Positions 41,710-51,485 of a DNA stretch of 64,000 nucleotides are shown here, piece by piece. The notes beneath the pieces were generated by a model that saw only the letters and a program-made list of their open reading frames with translations, searched no databases and was not told the origin of the DNA. Source of the DNA: Pyropia yezoensis (lineage: Eukaryota > Rhodophyta > Bangiophyceae > Bangiales > Bangiaceae); contig CM020620.1 of assembly GCA_009829735.1 (NCBI GenBank), positions 8,324,545 through 8,388,544 on the forward strand, in the 5' to 3' direction. A program made the translations under genes and the position numbers. Positions within the stretch are counted from its first letter, which is position 1, and every line of letters begins with the position of its first letter.

Positions 41710-41725
41710 TGGTAGCTTCAGATAG
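41710..41725 (+). other. E1 primer-binding site
   Basis: TGGTAGCTTCAGATAG begins 2 nt after the LTR. TGG complements a tRNA CCA end, so the primer tRNA would end CTATCTGAAGCTACCA. I cannot say which tRNA this is. Confidence 0.6.
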
Positions 41726-41940
41726 TTTGGCTTTTCTACCTGGCGGTGACTTGCGATTCCGTTTTTGATTTGGCTCTCCCTGCGATTGTGCAGTCGTGTT
41801 GCCCCCTACGTTCGGCTTGCCACGGGCATTGTAATACGAACGTAGCGGGTTCCACGAATCACACCGAACGAACAATTTCCTGACACAACCCTTGTGGTTT
41901 TTTTTTCACGGAATTTTTCTTTTGGTCAACCGATTGTTGA

Positions 41941-42744
41941 ATCCCAGTGAGATCCACATCAGATTCGGAATACTCTTCCTCAGCACTGGCGGCCGGCCCG
42001 ACATCCTCGGCGGCCTCGGCGCGCGATACCGGGTCCACGTCCCGTGGCACCCCCCCGGTACGCACACCCTCGACGATCCGCGCACGCCCGACGATCCGCG
42101 CACCCCCGACGGTCCGCGCACCCCCGACGACCCGTGGCGCCTTCACGGCCCACGGTCCGTCGGCACGCGGCCCCCCGTCGGCACGCGGCCCCCCGTCGGC
42201 ACGCGGCTCCCCGCAGGCACACGCCCGCCCGAAAGCACACAACCCCCCGGCGGGCGCCCACTCGATTCCTACCCCGGCGGTCCCAGTCCGCCTCGCCTCG
42301 GCGGGCCGGGCCGCACCCAAGCCCCCCCTCTCGGGCAAGGGCAAGGGCCCTGCCACCAAGGACACGGCAGCCCGCGTCAACCGTCGCCTGTTACTGCCCC
42401 CCCAAGAATCGGGGCGCCGTTACACCGCCCCGCCGCCACCGGTGATTGGTCACATCAAGCCAACCACCGCGCGCGCGGTTGAGCAGCGTGAGCAACGCCG
42501 AATTGCCAAGAGCCACCGTGGGGCGCAACGGAAACTCCTTTGCAATCCGTGCGGTGTGCGGTGCAACAGCCTCACTGTGCTGCGTGATCACCGCGGATCC
42601 CGTCGCCACCGATACGTAATTAACCGCCCGGACACCCTTCCCCTTTGCGAACCCTGCGGTCGCTAATTTGAGTCGGTGGAACATTTCGAGCGGCACACAC
42701 GTGGCAAGGATCATCACCGCACGCTGGCGCGCCGCACCGATTGA
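41941..42744 (+). pseudogene. E1 extra ORF upstream of gag, two C2H2 (U1-type) zinc fingers
   Basis: The frame opens after TGA at 41938-41940 and runs to TAA at 42664-42666, then stays open to TGA at 42742-42744. The N-terminal part is Pro/Arg/Thr-rich with repeats (APPTVRAPPT, RGPPSARGPPS). The C-terminal part has two fingers with identical spacing C-x2-C-x12-H-x5-H: CNPCGVRCNSLTV..H..H, and a second one starting CEPCGR. The TAA falls inside finger two. No ATG exists in this frame, so expression would need splicing from the leader, a non-AUG start or frameshifting. In both fingers the spacing fits the U1/matrin-type fold. An RNA- or DNA-binding accessory role is inference. The E1 gag and pol are intact, so this ORF alone looks damaged. 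Confidence 0.6.
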
Positions 42745-43090
42745 CACCTGTTGACACGCCCCTGGATCTGGCCTAGGAGCCCGATTTTCCCCCATTGATC
42801 CCCCCGCTTGAAAATCCGACACGACCCGACTCGGGCCTGTGCACGGACGCTTCTGAATAATCCGTTTGTGTGATTTCAACCGAATTTCTTGTGCTTCTCG
42901 AAGTAGTGCTGTACATCATTTGGAACGTTGCAGCAACTAGCGCAGCACTTATCCAAATCGTGTACACCACTACTGCTGCAGACAAACTCCTATCCCACAT
43001 CTCCGAGATCTTCCTTGGGGTCCTCCCCAAGCAAGTCTTGTGAAATCTGGGTTGTAAGTTTGTTTGCCTCGGACTTGAACCCAAGACACC
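42745..43090 (+). other. E1 leader between the extra ORF and gag
   Basis: 346 bp without supported coding. Gag starts at its right end. Confidence 0.4.
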
Positions 43091-43960
43091 ATGGATGCAC
43101 CAATCCCAGGGGGTGTCAACCCGGCCAATCCGGGCTCGGGCTCGAACGCACCGACCATGGAAGCCTGGACCCAGCTTACAGCGTTTGTCGCGCAAATGAG
43201 CGAACAACTCGAGGCTCATAAGATGGAACTAGCCGACGCTAAGCAGCAACTGTCCGAAGCCAAGGCCAGGGTCACTACTAGTGGCATGAAATCCGCGAGG
43301 CCGAACAAACCCGTGGCTTTCTCCGGTAAATCTGGGACGGTTGAAGCGTGGTGCTCGCATATGGATTTCTATGTGCGACTGAGTGACCCCGACGATGCGT
43401 GCAGTATTGCTTGCACCTTCCTCGACGGCGAAGCGTTCGACTGGTGGAAGATCTACAGTCAGACTACAGCTGTCCCGAACTGGGAATCCTTCCGTTCTGC
43501 TCTAATTCGCCGCTTCAGTCCACTGAACAAGACACAAGCGGCACGAGACAAGCTGCACTCGTGGCGCCAAATCAAAGACGTCGGAACGTTCAACAGGACG
43601 TTTCTGAGCGTCCTCTTGGACATCCCTGACATCACGGAAGCCGAGAAGATTGACCGCTACACCCGAGGCTTGAAGCGGGACATCTGGCAGGCTCTTTGTC
43701 TCAAGACCTACTCGGATCTTGAATCTGTCATGACTGACGCTCTGCGCGTGGAGGCTGCCAAGGCTGGTGCCTCGACGCACCTCGGCGGCACATCTGCGAG
43801 GCCATCCACGACGGGTGTCATTCCCATGGAAATCTCCAGCATCAAAGTCGAGAAACTCACGCCTGAAGAGCGTCAGCGCTGCATGCGTGAAGGCCTCTGC
43901 CTCCGCTGCCGTGAGAAAGGACATATGGCCAAGGACTGCCCAAAAGGCCAGCGGAACTGA
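43091..43960 (+). CDS. E1 Gag (capsid and nucleocapsid)
   Basis: 289 residues from ATG at 43091. A short coiled-coil-like segment (~residues 35-62, [18 protein letters not shown]) precedes the retrotransposon Gag capsid domain (~residues 75-200, with [38 protein letters not shown]). A CCHC zinc knuckle [14 protein letters not shown] follows at ~271-284. Gag forms the virus-like particle and packages element RNA. The frame closes with TGA at 43958-43960, 13 nt after a slippery heptamer that joins it to pol. No lesion is visible. Confidence 0.93.
   Translation: MDAPIPGGVNPANPGSGSNAPTMEAWTQLTAFVAQMSEQLEAHKMELADAKQQLSEAKARVTTSGMKSARPNKPVAFSGKSGTVEAWCSHMDFYVRLSDPDDACSIACTFLDGEAFDWWKIYSQTTAVPNWESFRSALIRRFSPLNKTQAARDKLHSWRQIKDVGTFNRTFLSVLLDIPDITEAEKIDRYTRGLKRDIWQALCLKTYSDLESVMTDALRVEAAKAGASTHLGGTSARPSTTGVIPMEISSIKVEKLTPEERQRCMREGLCLRCREKGHMAKDCPKGQRN
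43939..43945 (+). promoter_or_regulatory. E1 gag-pol -1 frameshift slippery site
   Basis: C CCA AAA in the gag frame is a canonical X-XXY-YYZ heptamer. Pol is in the -1 frame and open across this point, and the gag stop lies only 13 nt downstream. A downstream pseudoknot would be expected around 43950-43995; I did not fold it. Confidence 0.6.
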
Positions 43961-46900
43961 AGCAGCAACCGTCATCAAAACCGGTGCCAGACGCTTCTTC
44001 GGTTCCTGAAAACATGTCGTCACCATTTGAAGGCCCGCGTCTCGGGCTTCTGCTTTCTACTGCCTCTGTCAATGGACATCTTGTTAAGGTGCTGTTTGAC
44101 GACGGATCTCCCATTAACGTCGTATCAAGGCGCCTCGTGAATACCCTGAATGTGACCACGAAAGAAACGGACTTCGCGGCTAACATGCCCGATGGTCGCT
44201 CCCACGTCCTCGCAGAGACCATTGAACCCTTAGAGATTCACATCGGCCCATACCAAGAACGTCTTCGGTTTGCTGTATGCGACCTAAGTGCGTACGACAT
44301 CATCCTCGGAAAGAAATGGCGTGACGACAAGGACGCCAAAATCAACAACAAGAAGAACAAGATCTCCTTCAAGTTCAACCAAAAGAACATCTCCATCACT
44401 GCCTCCCTCAAGAAACCCCATGGCCTGATTAGTAGGCAACGCCTCGCCAAGGACCTTATTCAAAAAGTTCCTGTCTTCGCCATTTACCTGCAATCCGAAG
44501 ATCCTTCCAGCACCTTTGACATCAATGCGATCAAAATGGGAGAAGCTGAAGACAAGAATGACGTCCAAGAGATTCTCAACGAGTACGCCGACGTCTTCCC
44601 GGAAGAGCTTCCCGATGGACTTCCTCCTGAACGCAGTCACAAGTTTAGCGTCAAGCTTACGGAGGACGCTCAACCACGTCGCAGTGGCATTCATCGCCTA
44701 TCTGAATGGGAACTCGATGAACTCAAGATACAACTTGCAACCCTCATACGAAAGGGGTTCATCCAACCAAGTGCCTCACCGTGGGGCTCTTCTGTACTCT
44801 TTGCCGCAAAGAAGGACGGTGGCTGGCGAATGTGCATCGATTATCGAGCATTGAACAAAGCCACTATCAAGAACGCATACCCCTTACCAAGAATTGACGA
44901 CATCTTCGACCAACTGCGAAAGGCCAAGTACTTCACGAAGATCGACCTCCGATCAGGTTACCACCAGATCCGGCTTGACCCTGATACTATCCCACTGACG
45001 GCGTTCCGAACAAAATACGGGTTCTACGAATTTACCGTGCTACCCTTTGGGCTAACAAATGCCCCCGCGGTCTTCATGAACCTAATGAATGACGTCTTCC
45101 GACCCTATCTCTACGAGTTTATCTGCGTCTACCTCGACGACATCCTGGTCTACAGTGAAGCTTACGAAGATCATCTAAAGCACCTAAGGCAAGCCCTGGA
45201 CAAGCTGCGAGAGCATAAGCTCTACGCCAAACTCAGCAAATGCCAATTTGCGCGAACAACTGTGGACTACCTCGGCCATGTCATTTCCAACGAAGGCTTC
45301 TCTATGGAGGACTACAAGGTCCAAGCCATTCGATCATGGGCAACGCCACAGAGCAAAAAAGATGTGCAATCTTTCCTCGGCATGGTCAACTTCTATCGTC
45401 GATTTATCAAGGGAATGGCACCCGTGGCTGCACCCCTCACAAGGCTTACTGGAAACGTCGACTTCGAATGGAACTCTGACGCCCAGAAGGCTTTTGAGCA
45501 ACTACAAACCCTGACGACAAGTGCACCAGTACTGAGGCCATTCGACAAGAGGTACCCAATCTTCGTCTCCACAGATGCCAGTGGGTATGCTGTTGGCGCT
45601 GTCCTTGAACAAGATGACGGAAAAGGACGACGCCCAGTGGCCTACTTCTCATTGACGCTGAACATCCACGAACAGCGCTACAGTATCCGTGAGCGCGAAC
45701 TGCTCGCAGTTGTACAAGCCATTCGACACTGGCGCTGCTACCTCCATGGAAGGTCGTTCGAGGTGCACACCGACCATGAGTCCCTAAGGTACTTGAAAAC
45801 CCAAGAGAAGCTCAACGACCGCCAAGTCAAGTGGCTAGAGCTGTTGGAGCAATTCGATTTCAAGATCATCCCCATCAAGGGCACTTCCAACCCCGTAGCT
45901 GATGCTCTTTCAAGGCAACCACAAGACGCCCCCGATAAGCACGCTCCCAATCAAGATCTCCTTAGTCGCGTGCTATCCAAGACCATCGAAAGCCTACCCA
46001 AGAAAACTGAAATCAACAACCTCATGACCATAAGCCGAAGTGATCAAGACCTTGCCTCCCTAGACCAAGAGTACAACGCGGATCCCGAGTTTGCCGACCT
46101 AGTCAAAGACCCGGTATCTCCCTACCGGCTTCACATGAGGTTGTTGAAACGAGGTGACCGTACGTGCATCCCCGTTGGTACTCTACGCCAAAGACTACTC
46201 CATGACTACCACGACATCCCAAGCCAAGGACACATGGGAGTTAAGAAAACCACCAACGCTATTGCTTCCAAATACTACTGGAAGACAATGCGGAAGGACA
46301 TCCAAAGATACGTACAATCATGTGATTTGTGCCAGCGGAACAAAGCTGGCACCCATTCACCTCTGGGTCACCTCAAACCACGAGATCCACCGAACCAACG
46401 ATGGGCAAGTGTCTCCATGGACTTTATCACCCCTCTTCCACTGACCCAAAGGGGCCACAATGGCATTTACGTCATTGTGGACAGACTGTCGAAGATGATT
46501 CGACTAGCACCAATGAAGCCCGACTGTACTGCACCAGTCGTAGCGCAACTCTACCATGATCACGTCTACCGTCATCACGGTCTACCATCCGACGTCGTCT
46601 GCGACCGAGACCGTATCTTCTTCTCCAACTTCTGGCAGTCGCTCACCGAAATTCTCAAGGTCAAGATCAAGGCATCTTCAGCCTATCATCCCCAGACGGA
46701 CGGACAAACCGAGATCATGAACAAGAAGATTGAAGAAATCCTGCGAAACTTCGTGAACCATCATCAGGGTGATTGGGACCTCTTCCTTGTTGCTGCAGAA
46801 GTAGCTTACAACCGGTCACCCAATGCGGTCACGACGTACTCCCCATTCTTCCTGAACTACGGCTTTGAACCAAGGACAGTACCTGTCGACATCGTCGAGA

Positions 46901-47475
46901 GCAAGGAATCGAAACTAGCAGCAGTCTCAGATTGGCTAAGCAGTCTGCAAAAAGCTCAGGAGACTGCCATTACCGCTATCAAGAAGGCCAATGAGACGCG
47001 CTCGGCGTACGCTAACCGTCGACGCCGACCATGTACGATCGCTGTCGACGACCTCGTGCTCCTGAGCACCAAGAACCTTATGCCGGACGCCTTCCAGGGC
47101 GCTCGCAAGTTGATGCCCAAGTTTTCGGGACCATACCGAGTCACTGAAAACATCAATGATGTTACGTTCCGTCTGGATCTGCCTCAAGCAGTCCTTGATC
47201 GAAAGGTGCACAACGCCTTTCACGCCAGTCTACTCAAGCCGTACAACGCTGATCCGTATGGTCGACTTCCTCCCGCTCCAGCTCCGGTAGCATTTCCGGA
47301 CGGATCGGTTGAGTACGAAGTGGACTCCATTATTCGGTCACGAAAACGCCGTGGACGACTGCAGTACCTGGTCAAGTGGAAAGGCTGCGATGTCAGTGAG
47401 AACACCTGGCTAACCACGCAAGACCTCGACAACGCACCTGAGGTTCTCGACGCCTTCCTTCGACGCACGTCCTAA
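43945..47475 (+). CDS. E1 Pol polyprotein (PR-RT-RH-IN-chromodomain)
   Basis: About 1,176 residues if entered by -1 frameshift; the first ATG in the frame is 44014. Order: protease with [13 protein letters not shown]; reverse transcriptase with [32 protein letters not shown] and active site YLDDILVYS (~residue 395); RNase H with [13 protein letters not shown]; integrase with the HHCC zinc site (H..H..CDLCQRN) and the DDE core ([24 protein letters not shown]). It ends in a chromodomain ([33 protein letters not shown]). Such C-terminal chromodomains define chromoviruses and direct integration to marked chromatin. Unbroken to TAA at 47473-47475, directly before the PPT. Confidence 0.95.
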   Translation, partial: RPAELKQQPSSKPVPDASSVPENMSSPFEGPRLGLLLSTASVNGHLVKVLFDDGSPINVVSRRLVNTLNVTTKETDFAANMPDGRSHVLAETIEPLEIHIGPYQERLRFAVCDLSAYDIILGKKWRDDKDAKINNKKNKISFKFNQKNISITASLKKPHGLISRQRLAKDLIQKVPVFAIYLQSEDPSSTFDINAIKMGEAEDKNDVQEILNEYADVFPEELPDGLPPERSHKFSVKLTEDAQPRRSGIHRLSEWELDELKIQLATLIRKGFIQPSASPWGSSVLFAAKKDGGWRMCIDYRALNKATIKNAYPLPRIDDIFDQLRKAKYFTKIDLRSGYHQIRLDPDTIPLTAFRTKYGFYEFTVLPFGLTNAPAVFMNLMNDVFRPYLYEFICVYLDDILVYSEAYEDHLKHLRQALDKLREHKLYAKLSKCQFARTTVDYLGHVISNEGFSMEDYKVQAIRSWATPQSKKDVQSFLGMVNFYRRFIKGMAPVAAPLTRLTGNVDFEWNSDAQKAFEQLQTLTTSAPVLRPFDKRYPIFVSTDASGYAVGAVLEQDDGKGRRPVAYFSLTLNIHEQRYSIRERELLAVVQAIRHWRCYLHGRSFEVHTDHESLRYLKTQEKLNDRQVKWLELLEQFDFKIIPIKGTSNPVADALSRQPQDAPDKHAPNQDLLSRVLSKTIESLPKKTEINNLMTISRSDQDLASLDQEYNADPEFADLVKDPVSPYRLHMRLLKRGDRTCIPVGTLRQRLLHDYHDIPSQGHMGVKKTTNAIASKYYWKTMRKDIQRYVQSCDLCQRNKAGTHSPLGHLKPRDPPNQRWASVSMDFITPLPLTQRGHNGIYVIVDRLSKMIRLAPMKPDCTAPVVAQLYHDHVYRHHGLPSDVVCDRDRIFFSNFWQSLTEILKVKIKASSAYHPQTDGQTEIMNKKIEEILRNFVNHHQGDWDLFLVAAEVAYNRSPNAVTTYSPFFLNYGFEPRTVPVDIVESKESKLAAVSDWLSSLQKAQETAITAIKKANETRSAYANRRRRPCTIAVDDLVLLSTKNLMPDAFQGARKLMPKFSGPYRVTENINDVTFRLDLPQAVLDRKVHNAFHASLLKPYNADPYGRLPPAPAPVAFPDGSVEYEVDSIIRSRKRRGRLQYLVKWKGCDVSENTWLTTQDLDNAPEVLDAFLRRTS

Positions 47476-47485
47476 GGGGGGGAGG
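47474..47485 (+). other. E1 polypurine tract
   Basis: AAGGGGGGGAGG immediately before the 3' LTR; primes plus-strand DNA synthesis. Confidence 0.85.
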
Positions 47486-48332
47486 TGTAAGGATTTCCCC
47501 CCTAATCCCATGCCTAATACTTAAGGGATAATATCTGGGACCTCTCCTTACAGATCCTGCCGAATCAACTCCTGGCAACATGGATCAACTCCTTGTATTG
47601 TGGGGCATGATGCGGTGTACCTTCCAGACGCAAGATGAGTCAGCCGCTGTCTCACGGTGTCTGCCGGCCGCACGACAGCAGCCATCGACAGCCCATCATG
47701 GCCTGTCGAAAGGCGCCACCGTCAGCACCCATGACGAGCCACATCTGCCACAGCTGGCGAGTCCGTTAAAATGTCCTCGCTGCAGCATTGCAGCGATGTG
47801 ACTGGCTAGCCGGCTGGCCGATTCGGCCGACTCGATCGAATCGTGCTTACACGCCTCTCGGACCTTCGGGCCGACTGGCGTCTGGAGCCGGCTGGAGCGG
47901 CGCCCTAGGCGCCGCACGCCGGACCCCTTCGTTTGGGGCAAACTGGGGCTGCACTCCTTTAGTGCGCACGCCCGCCCATGCTTTGTTCTGAGAGCCATGC
48001 TTTGTTTTTGGGCCGTTTTGTGCCTACCGGTGGAGCGACGGAGAAACGCATGCTTTGGGGCACCTCGGGTGCCCCGAAGCGAGTATATAGTGCGTGAGTG
48101 TCGGCGCCACCGGGGGAGACCGGAAGGGCAACCACAGACACAGACCAAAGACGACCTTCACCCTTTGAACCCTCTCGATCACCACCGACGTCGCGCCGTC
48201 CTCTTCCCCAGACCCACCACCGTCACCACCTCCATCCTCTTCCCCGCACCCTGTCGCCCTATTGGCTGGCACGGGTCGCTGACACCATCACGAGTACGTT
48301 GAGGGCTGCCCAAGTGTGGGTGGTTCCTCACA
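47486..48332 (+). repeat. E1 3' LTR
   Basis: 847 bp. It matches the 5' LTR except for C to G near 47600 and C to T near 47610, the only differences I found. It keeps the TATA-like element and the palindromes. Confidence 0.95.
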
Positions 48333-48953
48333 CTCCCACCGGTAGCGGCTGCCCACTCGCCGGCCGCGGCCGCCCCCCCACCAGTAGTGGCCGCCCCATC
48401 GCCGGTCGCGGCCGCCCCCCACCGGTACCGGCCCCCCCCCCGCCGGTGGTAGCCGCCCCCCCACCGGTTGTGGCCGCCCCCCCGTCCGCAGCGGCCGCCC
48501 GCCAGCCGGTAGCAGCCGCCCCGCCACTTGGAGCGGCCTCCCCACCGCCCGTCGCGGCCGCCCCCCACCGGTGGCGGCCGCCCCCTCGCCGGCCGCGGCC
48601 ACCCCCCCACCAGTAGCGGCCGCCCCACCGCCGAACGCCGCCGCCCCCCACCCGAAGCGTCCCCCCCCCCGCCGGTGGTAGCCACCCCACCACCGGTTGC
48701 GGCCGCTCCCCCGTCCGCAGCGGCCCCCGGCCAGCCGGTAGCAGCCGCCCCACCGCCGGTCGCGGCCGCCCCCCACCGGTAGCGGCTGCCCACTCGCCGG
48801 CCGCGGCCATCCCCCCACCAGTAGTGGCCGCCCCACCGCCGGTCGCGGCCGCCCCCCACCGGTACCGGCCCCCCCCCCGCCGGTGGTAGCCGCCCCCCCA
48901 CCGGTTGCAGCAGCCCCCCCGTCCGCTGCGGCCGCCCACCAGCCGGTAGCAGC
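48333..48953. repeat. Minisatellite, right block (C-rich orientation)
   Basis: Direct continuation of the array interrupted by E1, in the same C-rich orientation as 40080-40860. It shows the same higher-order block (GTCCGCAGCGG ... CCAGCCGGTAGCAGC) at ~48485, ~48712 and ~48920. It ends abruptly at the E2 5' LTR. Confidence 0.85.
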
Positions 48954-49422
48954 TGTGGCAGTATTGACCCCCAAGTAGGGGGGCAACACGTGCCATGCAA
49001 GGGGCGGCAGGCCACTAGCCTGATCCGTTCCTCCCCCTGCATTCGGGTCCGTATTCCCTAAGTTTGGGATAGTTAGCTTAGTAGTAAATCCAACTTGGAT
49101 TTGAGGGTTTTCTGCATTTATCGTCTTGAATTTTCCTGTGGCCCAGTGGGCAGGTGCTGGGGTGGGAGATTCTGAGTGGCGAGATTCTGAGGGGACCCTG
49201 GGGGGATAAGGGGAGGGACAGCGGGGCTTGGCCCTGCGTCCCCGTCCCGACCAAGAAACTGTTGGACCACACACCATCCTCTTGTTTGTCAGGGGGGGGT
49301 TTGCCCCACAACAGGGACAGAGTGTGTGCGACTTGCACTTCTTCCGGTTCCCCCGACACGGGAGGCAGCCCTTGTACACCGCCCCAACTTGGGTGCCGTG
49401 TGTGTAAGTGGTTTTTGCCACA
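48954..49422 (+). repeat. E2 5' LTR
   Basis: 469 bp, TGTGGCAGTATTG..TTTTTGCCACA. Noticeably diverged from the 3' LTR, with scattered substitutions such as CAAGTAGG/CAGGTAGG and GTGTGTAAG/GTGTGCATG. Confidence 0.9.
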
Positions 49423-49424
49423 TT

Positions 49425-49442
49425 TGGTGGAGCAGCAGGGGA
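49425..49442 (+). other. E2 primer-binding site
   Basis: TGGTGGAGCAGCAGGGGA begins 2 nt after the LTR, complementary to a tRNA 3' CCA end. The same leader, with one substitution in one case, is found next to LTR pieces in N1. Confidence 0.55.
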
Positions 49443-49541
49443 CAGAGGTAAACTTTACCTTCGGGTGCACCCGGGTGTAGGGGGCCCTCTGTCTCAGAGG
49501 AACGGTGGACTTGGACCGTGCCATATGGATCGTCAGCCAAC

Positions 49542-51485
49542 ATGGCTAGTTCGGACCCCCCGTCGTCCGGGGAGTACACGGGTGACGCACGTACTTCAGT
49601 GCCTTTGAATACTGGTAAGACACAGGTGGGTTTACCTGGGGTCGCAGAGGGACTAGAGGTCCCTGAAGCCAGCAGGACTGGAAGTGCGGGGGGGCAACAG
49701 GCCACCCCGACTCAGTCGGGAGTTCGCTCGGGTGACACTTCTGATGTGGGTGGGCCGAAGTCTGGCCACCGTGTGGTACACTCAACGGGAACGTCCCAAG
49801 GGGTGAGGACTGTCCCCGCGGGCTCCACTCGGGTTGGAGCCAACTTTGGCTTGGAGCCGTCGCCAACTAGGCTTTCGGGGGACGGCGGACCTCCGTTGCT
49901 CGGCGATGGGCTCGCGCCCATGCCCCCGGTTGAGACCCCTGAGGAACGTGGTTACCCCTCAGGTGGACTCCCGGAGGCGGACCGAGACTCAACTGGAGTC
50001 GTCAATCCACTCCTCGCGGAAACTGTCCGTCGGGAGGCGACCGATGTGTTGCGGCAGACTTTGCCGGACCTGGTGGTCACGATGACGAATACTATTCTGA
50101 ATCAGATTGTGGCGAGTTTGCCAGATGGCCTTAATGTCCAGACCGGATCGGGGCTTTCGAGCCCGCAGGCGCAGGGGGAATCCCTCCTCACGCCTATCTC
50201 GGGTCGCCCCGAACAGGGGGCGACACCTGTGACTCCCAACGAGGGAGCCACACCATACTCGGTGGGGCGTACGCCCTTCATGGGGGAGTTTCCCCCGGAA
50301 ACGCCGGCGGCTACACCAAGCGCGCCGCGCCAGACTATGGGCACTTAGGGTCAACTTACTCCAGTGCCACAGCCGCTGTTCCCTCAACGTGAGGTGCCGC
50401 CCAAGATCCAGGTAGCCAACCCGGTCTACCAGAGGATCTTTGATTGTGAGACCTACGCCCTCCACAACAAGTCGGTGGCGTATGGTCCTGACCAGGCCCG
50501 AGCCATGGGCCGTGCCCAGAAGAATGCACTTCACTCTTTTGGGCACAAAGCGGAGTGGGATGGAACTCCCCCCCTCCGTGTCTTTGAGTTCCCACGTCGT
50601 TTCACAAAAGCCTGTGACGACAATGCCATAAGTGAAGGCATGGCTTTTTACATGCTACAGGAGTTTACAAAGGGAGACCTGCGGACAGAACTTATGTCCG
50701 TCATGCCCAGCTCCTCAAGTGGAGGCGCTGGGGAGGTGACGTCCTATTTGGAGCTCGTCAACTGGTTGTTGAGGGCCATGGTTGATGAAGCGGCGTTGGC
50801 TTCTCAAGTCGGGGAGTTTACGCGAGCCCATCAAGAAGAGGCGGAGGACGAGTTGTCCTTTGCGGAGCGAGTCCGTAAGCTCAACAATCTTTGTGGGTTT
50901 CTTCATCCACAAGCTGTGGTGAAGAGTCGGTTTGTGGAGGGACTCCATTGGTCAGTCCGGATGGAGACCCGGGAGCATAACAATGCCCGGGCGACCCTGG
51001 CCGAGTTGGCTAGGTTCGCCTACCGCAGAGGCGAGGCCTACCGCAAGTTGCGGGAGGAACAACGCCAGGAGCGTCAAGCCGAGTTGGCCAAGGAACGGGA
51101 GGAGGCGCGCCAGGCCAGAGAGTTGACAGAGGCACGCCGAATCCGCAAGGAGAGGGTGGTAGCTGCCGTGGGAACTTCCCAGGGTATCTCTTCGTCTTCC
51201 CCAGTTGGGAAGACCCCTCCGGGAACTGATAATCGGTGTTGGAACTGCAACTCCGATGGACACTGGGCATATGATTGCCCCAAGTTGAGTAAACGCATCC
51301 AACAACTTGTTAGGAATGCGAGTAAGAAGTCGGCTACGAACGAAGTACGTTCACGCCGCGAGGGTGGGTCTCGACCGGTGGTGGCGGTCGCCACACCCTT
51401 GGCGGAGGGGGCGGACACGTCGTCCTCGGACTCGTCGTCTTCCCCTTCGTCCTCAGATTCGGACGCCAAGTCGGCGGGAAACTAA
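49542..51485 (+). pseudogene. E2 gag with an internal stop codon
   Basis: One frame from ATG 49542 to TAA 51483-51485, broken by TAG at 50346-50348; about 647 codons in total. The first third is Pro/Gly/Thr-rich. The capsid-like region lies after the stop (YQRIFDCETYAL, WDGTPPLRVFEFPRRFTK, YLELVNWLLRAMV). A coiled-coil with EEQRQERQAELAKEREEARQ follows, then the zinc knuckle CWNCNSDGHWAYDC and an acidic Ser tail. A single transition could account for the TAG. The gag stop overlaps the pol start as TAATG. Confidence 0.85.

Larger units (their letters stand above)
40861..48332 (+). mobile_element. E1: near-intact Ty3/gypsy chromovirus LTR retrotransposon
   Basis: 7,472 bp with 847-bp LTRs (40861-41707 and 47486-48332), both TG..CA. 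The flanking 5-bp target duplication is CTCCC (40856-40860 and 48333-48337), and the element sits inside the minisatellite. In order it contains a PBS, a zinc-finger ORF, gag, a -1 slippery site, pol (protease, RT, RNase H, integrase, chromodomain) and a PPT. Comparing the LTRs by eye I find two substitutions (near 40975 and 40987), so insertion was recent. Gag and pol have no visible lesion, so the copy may be autonomous. Confidence 0.95.
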
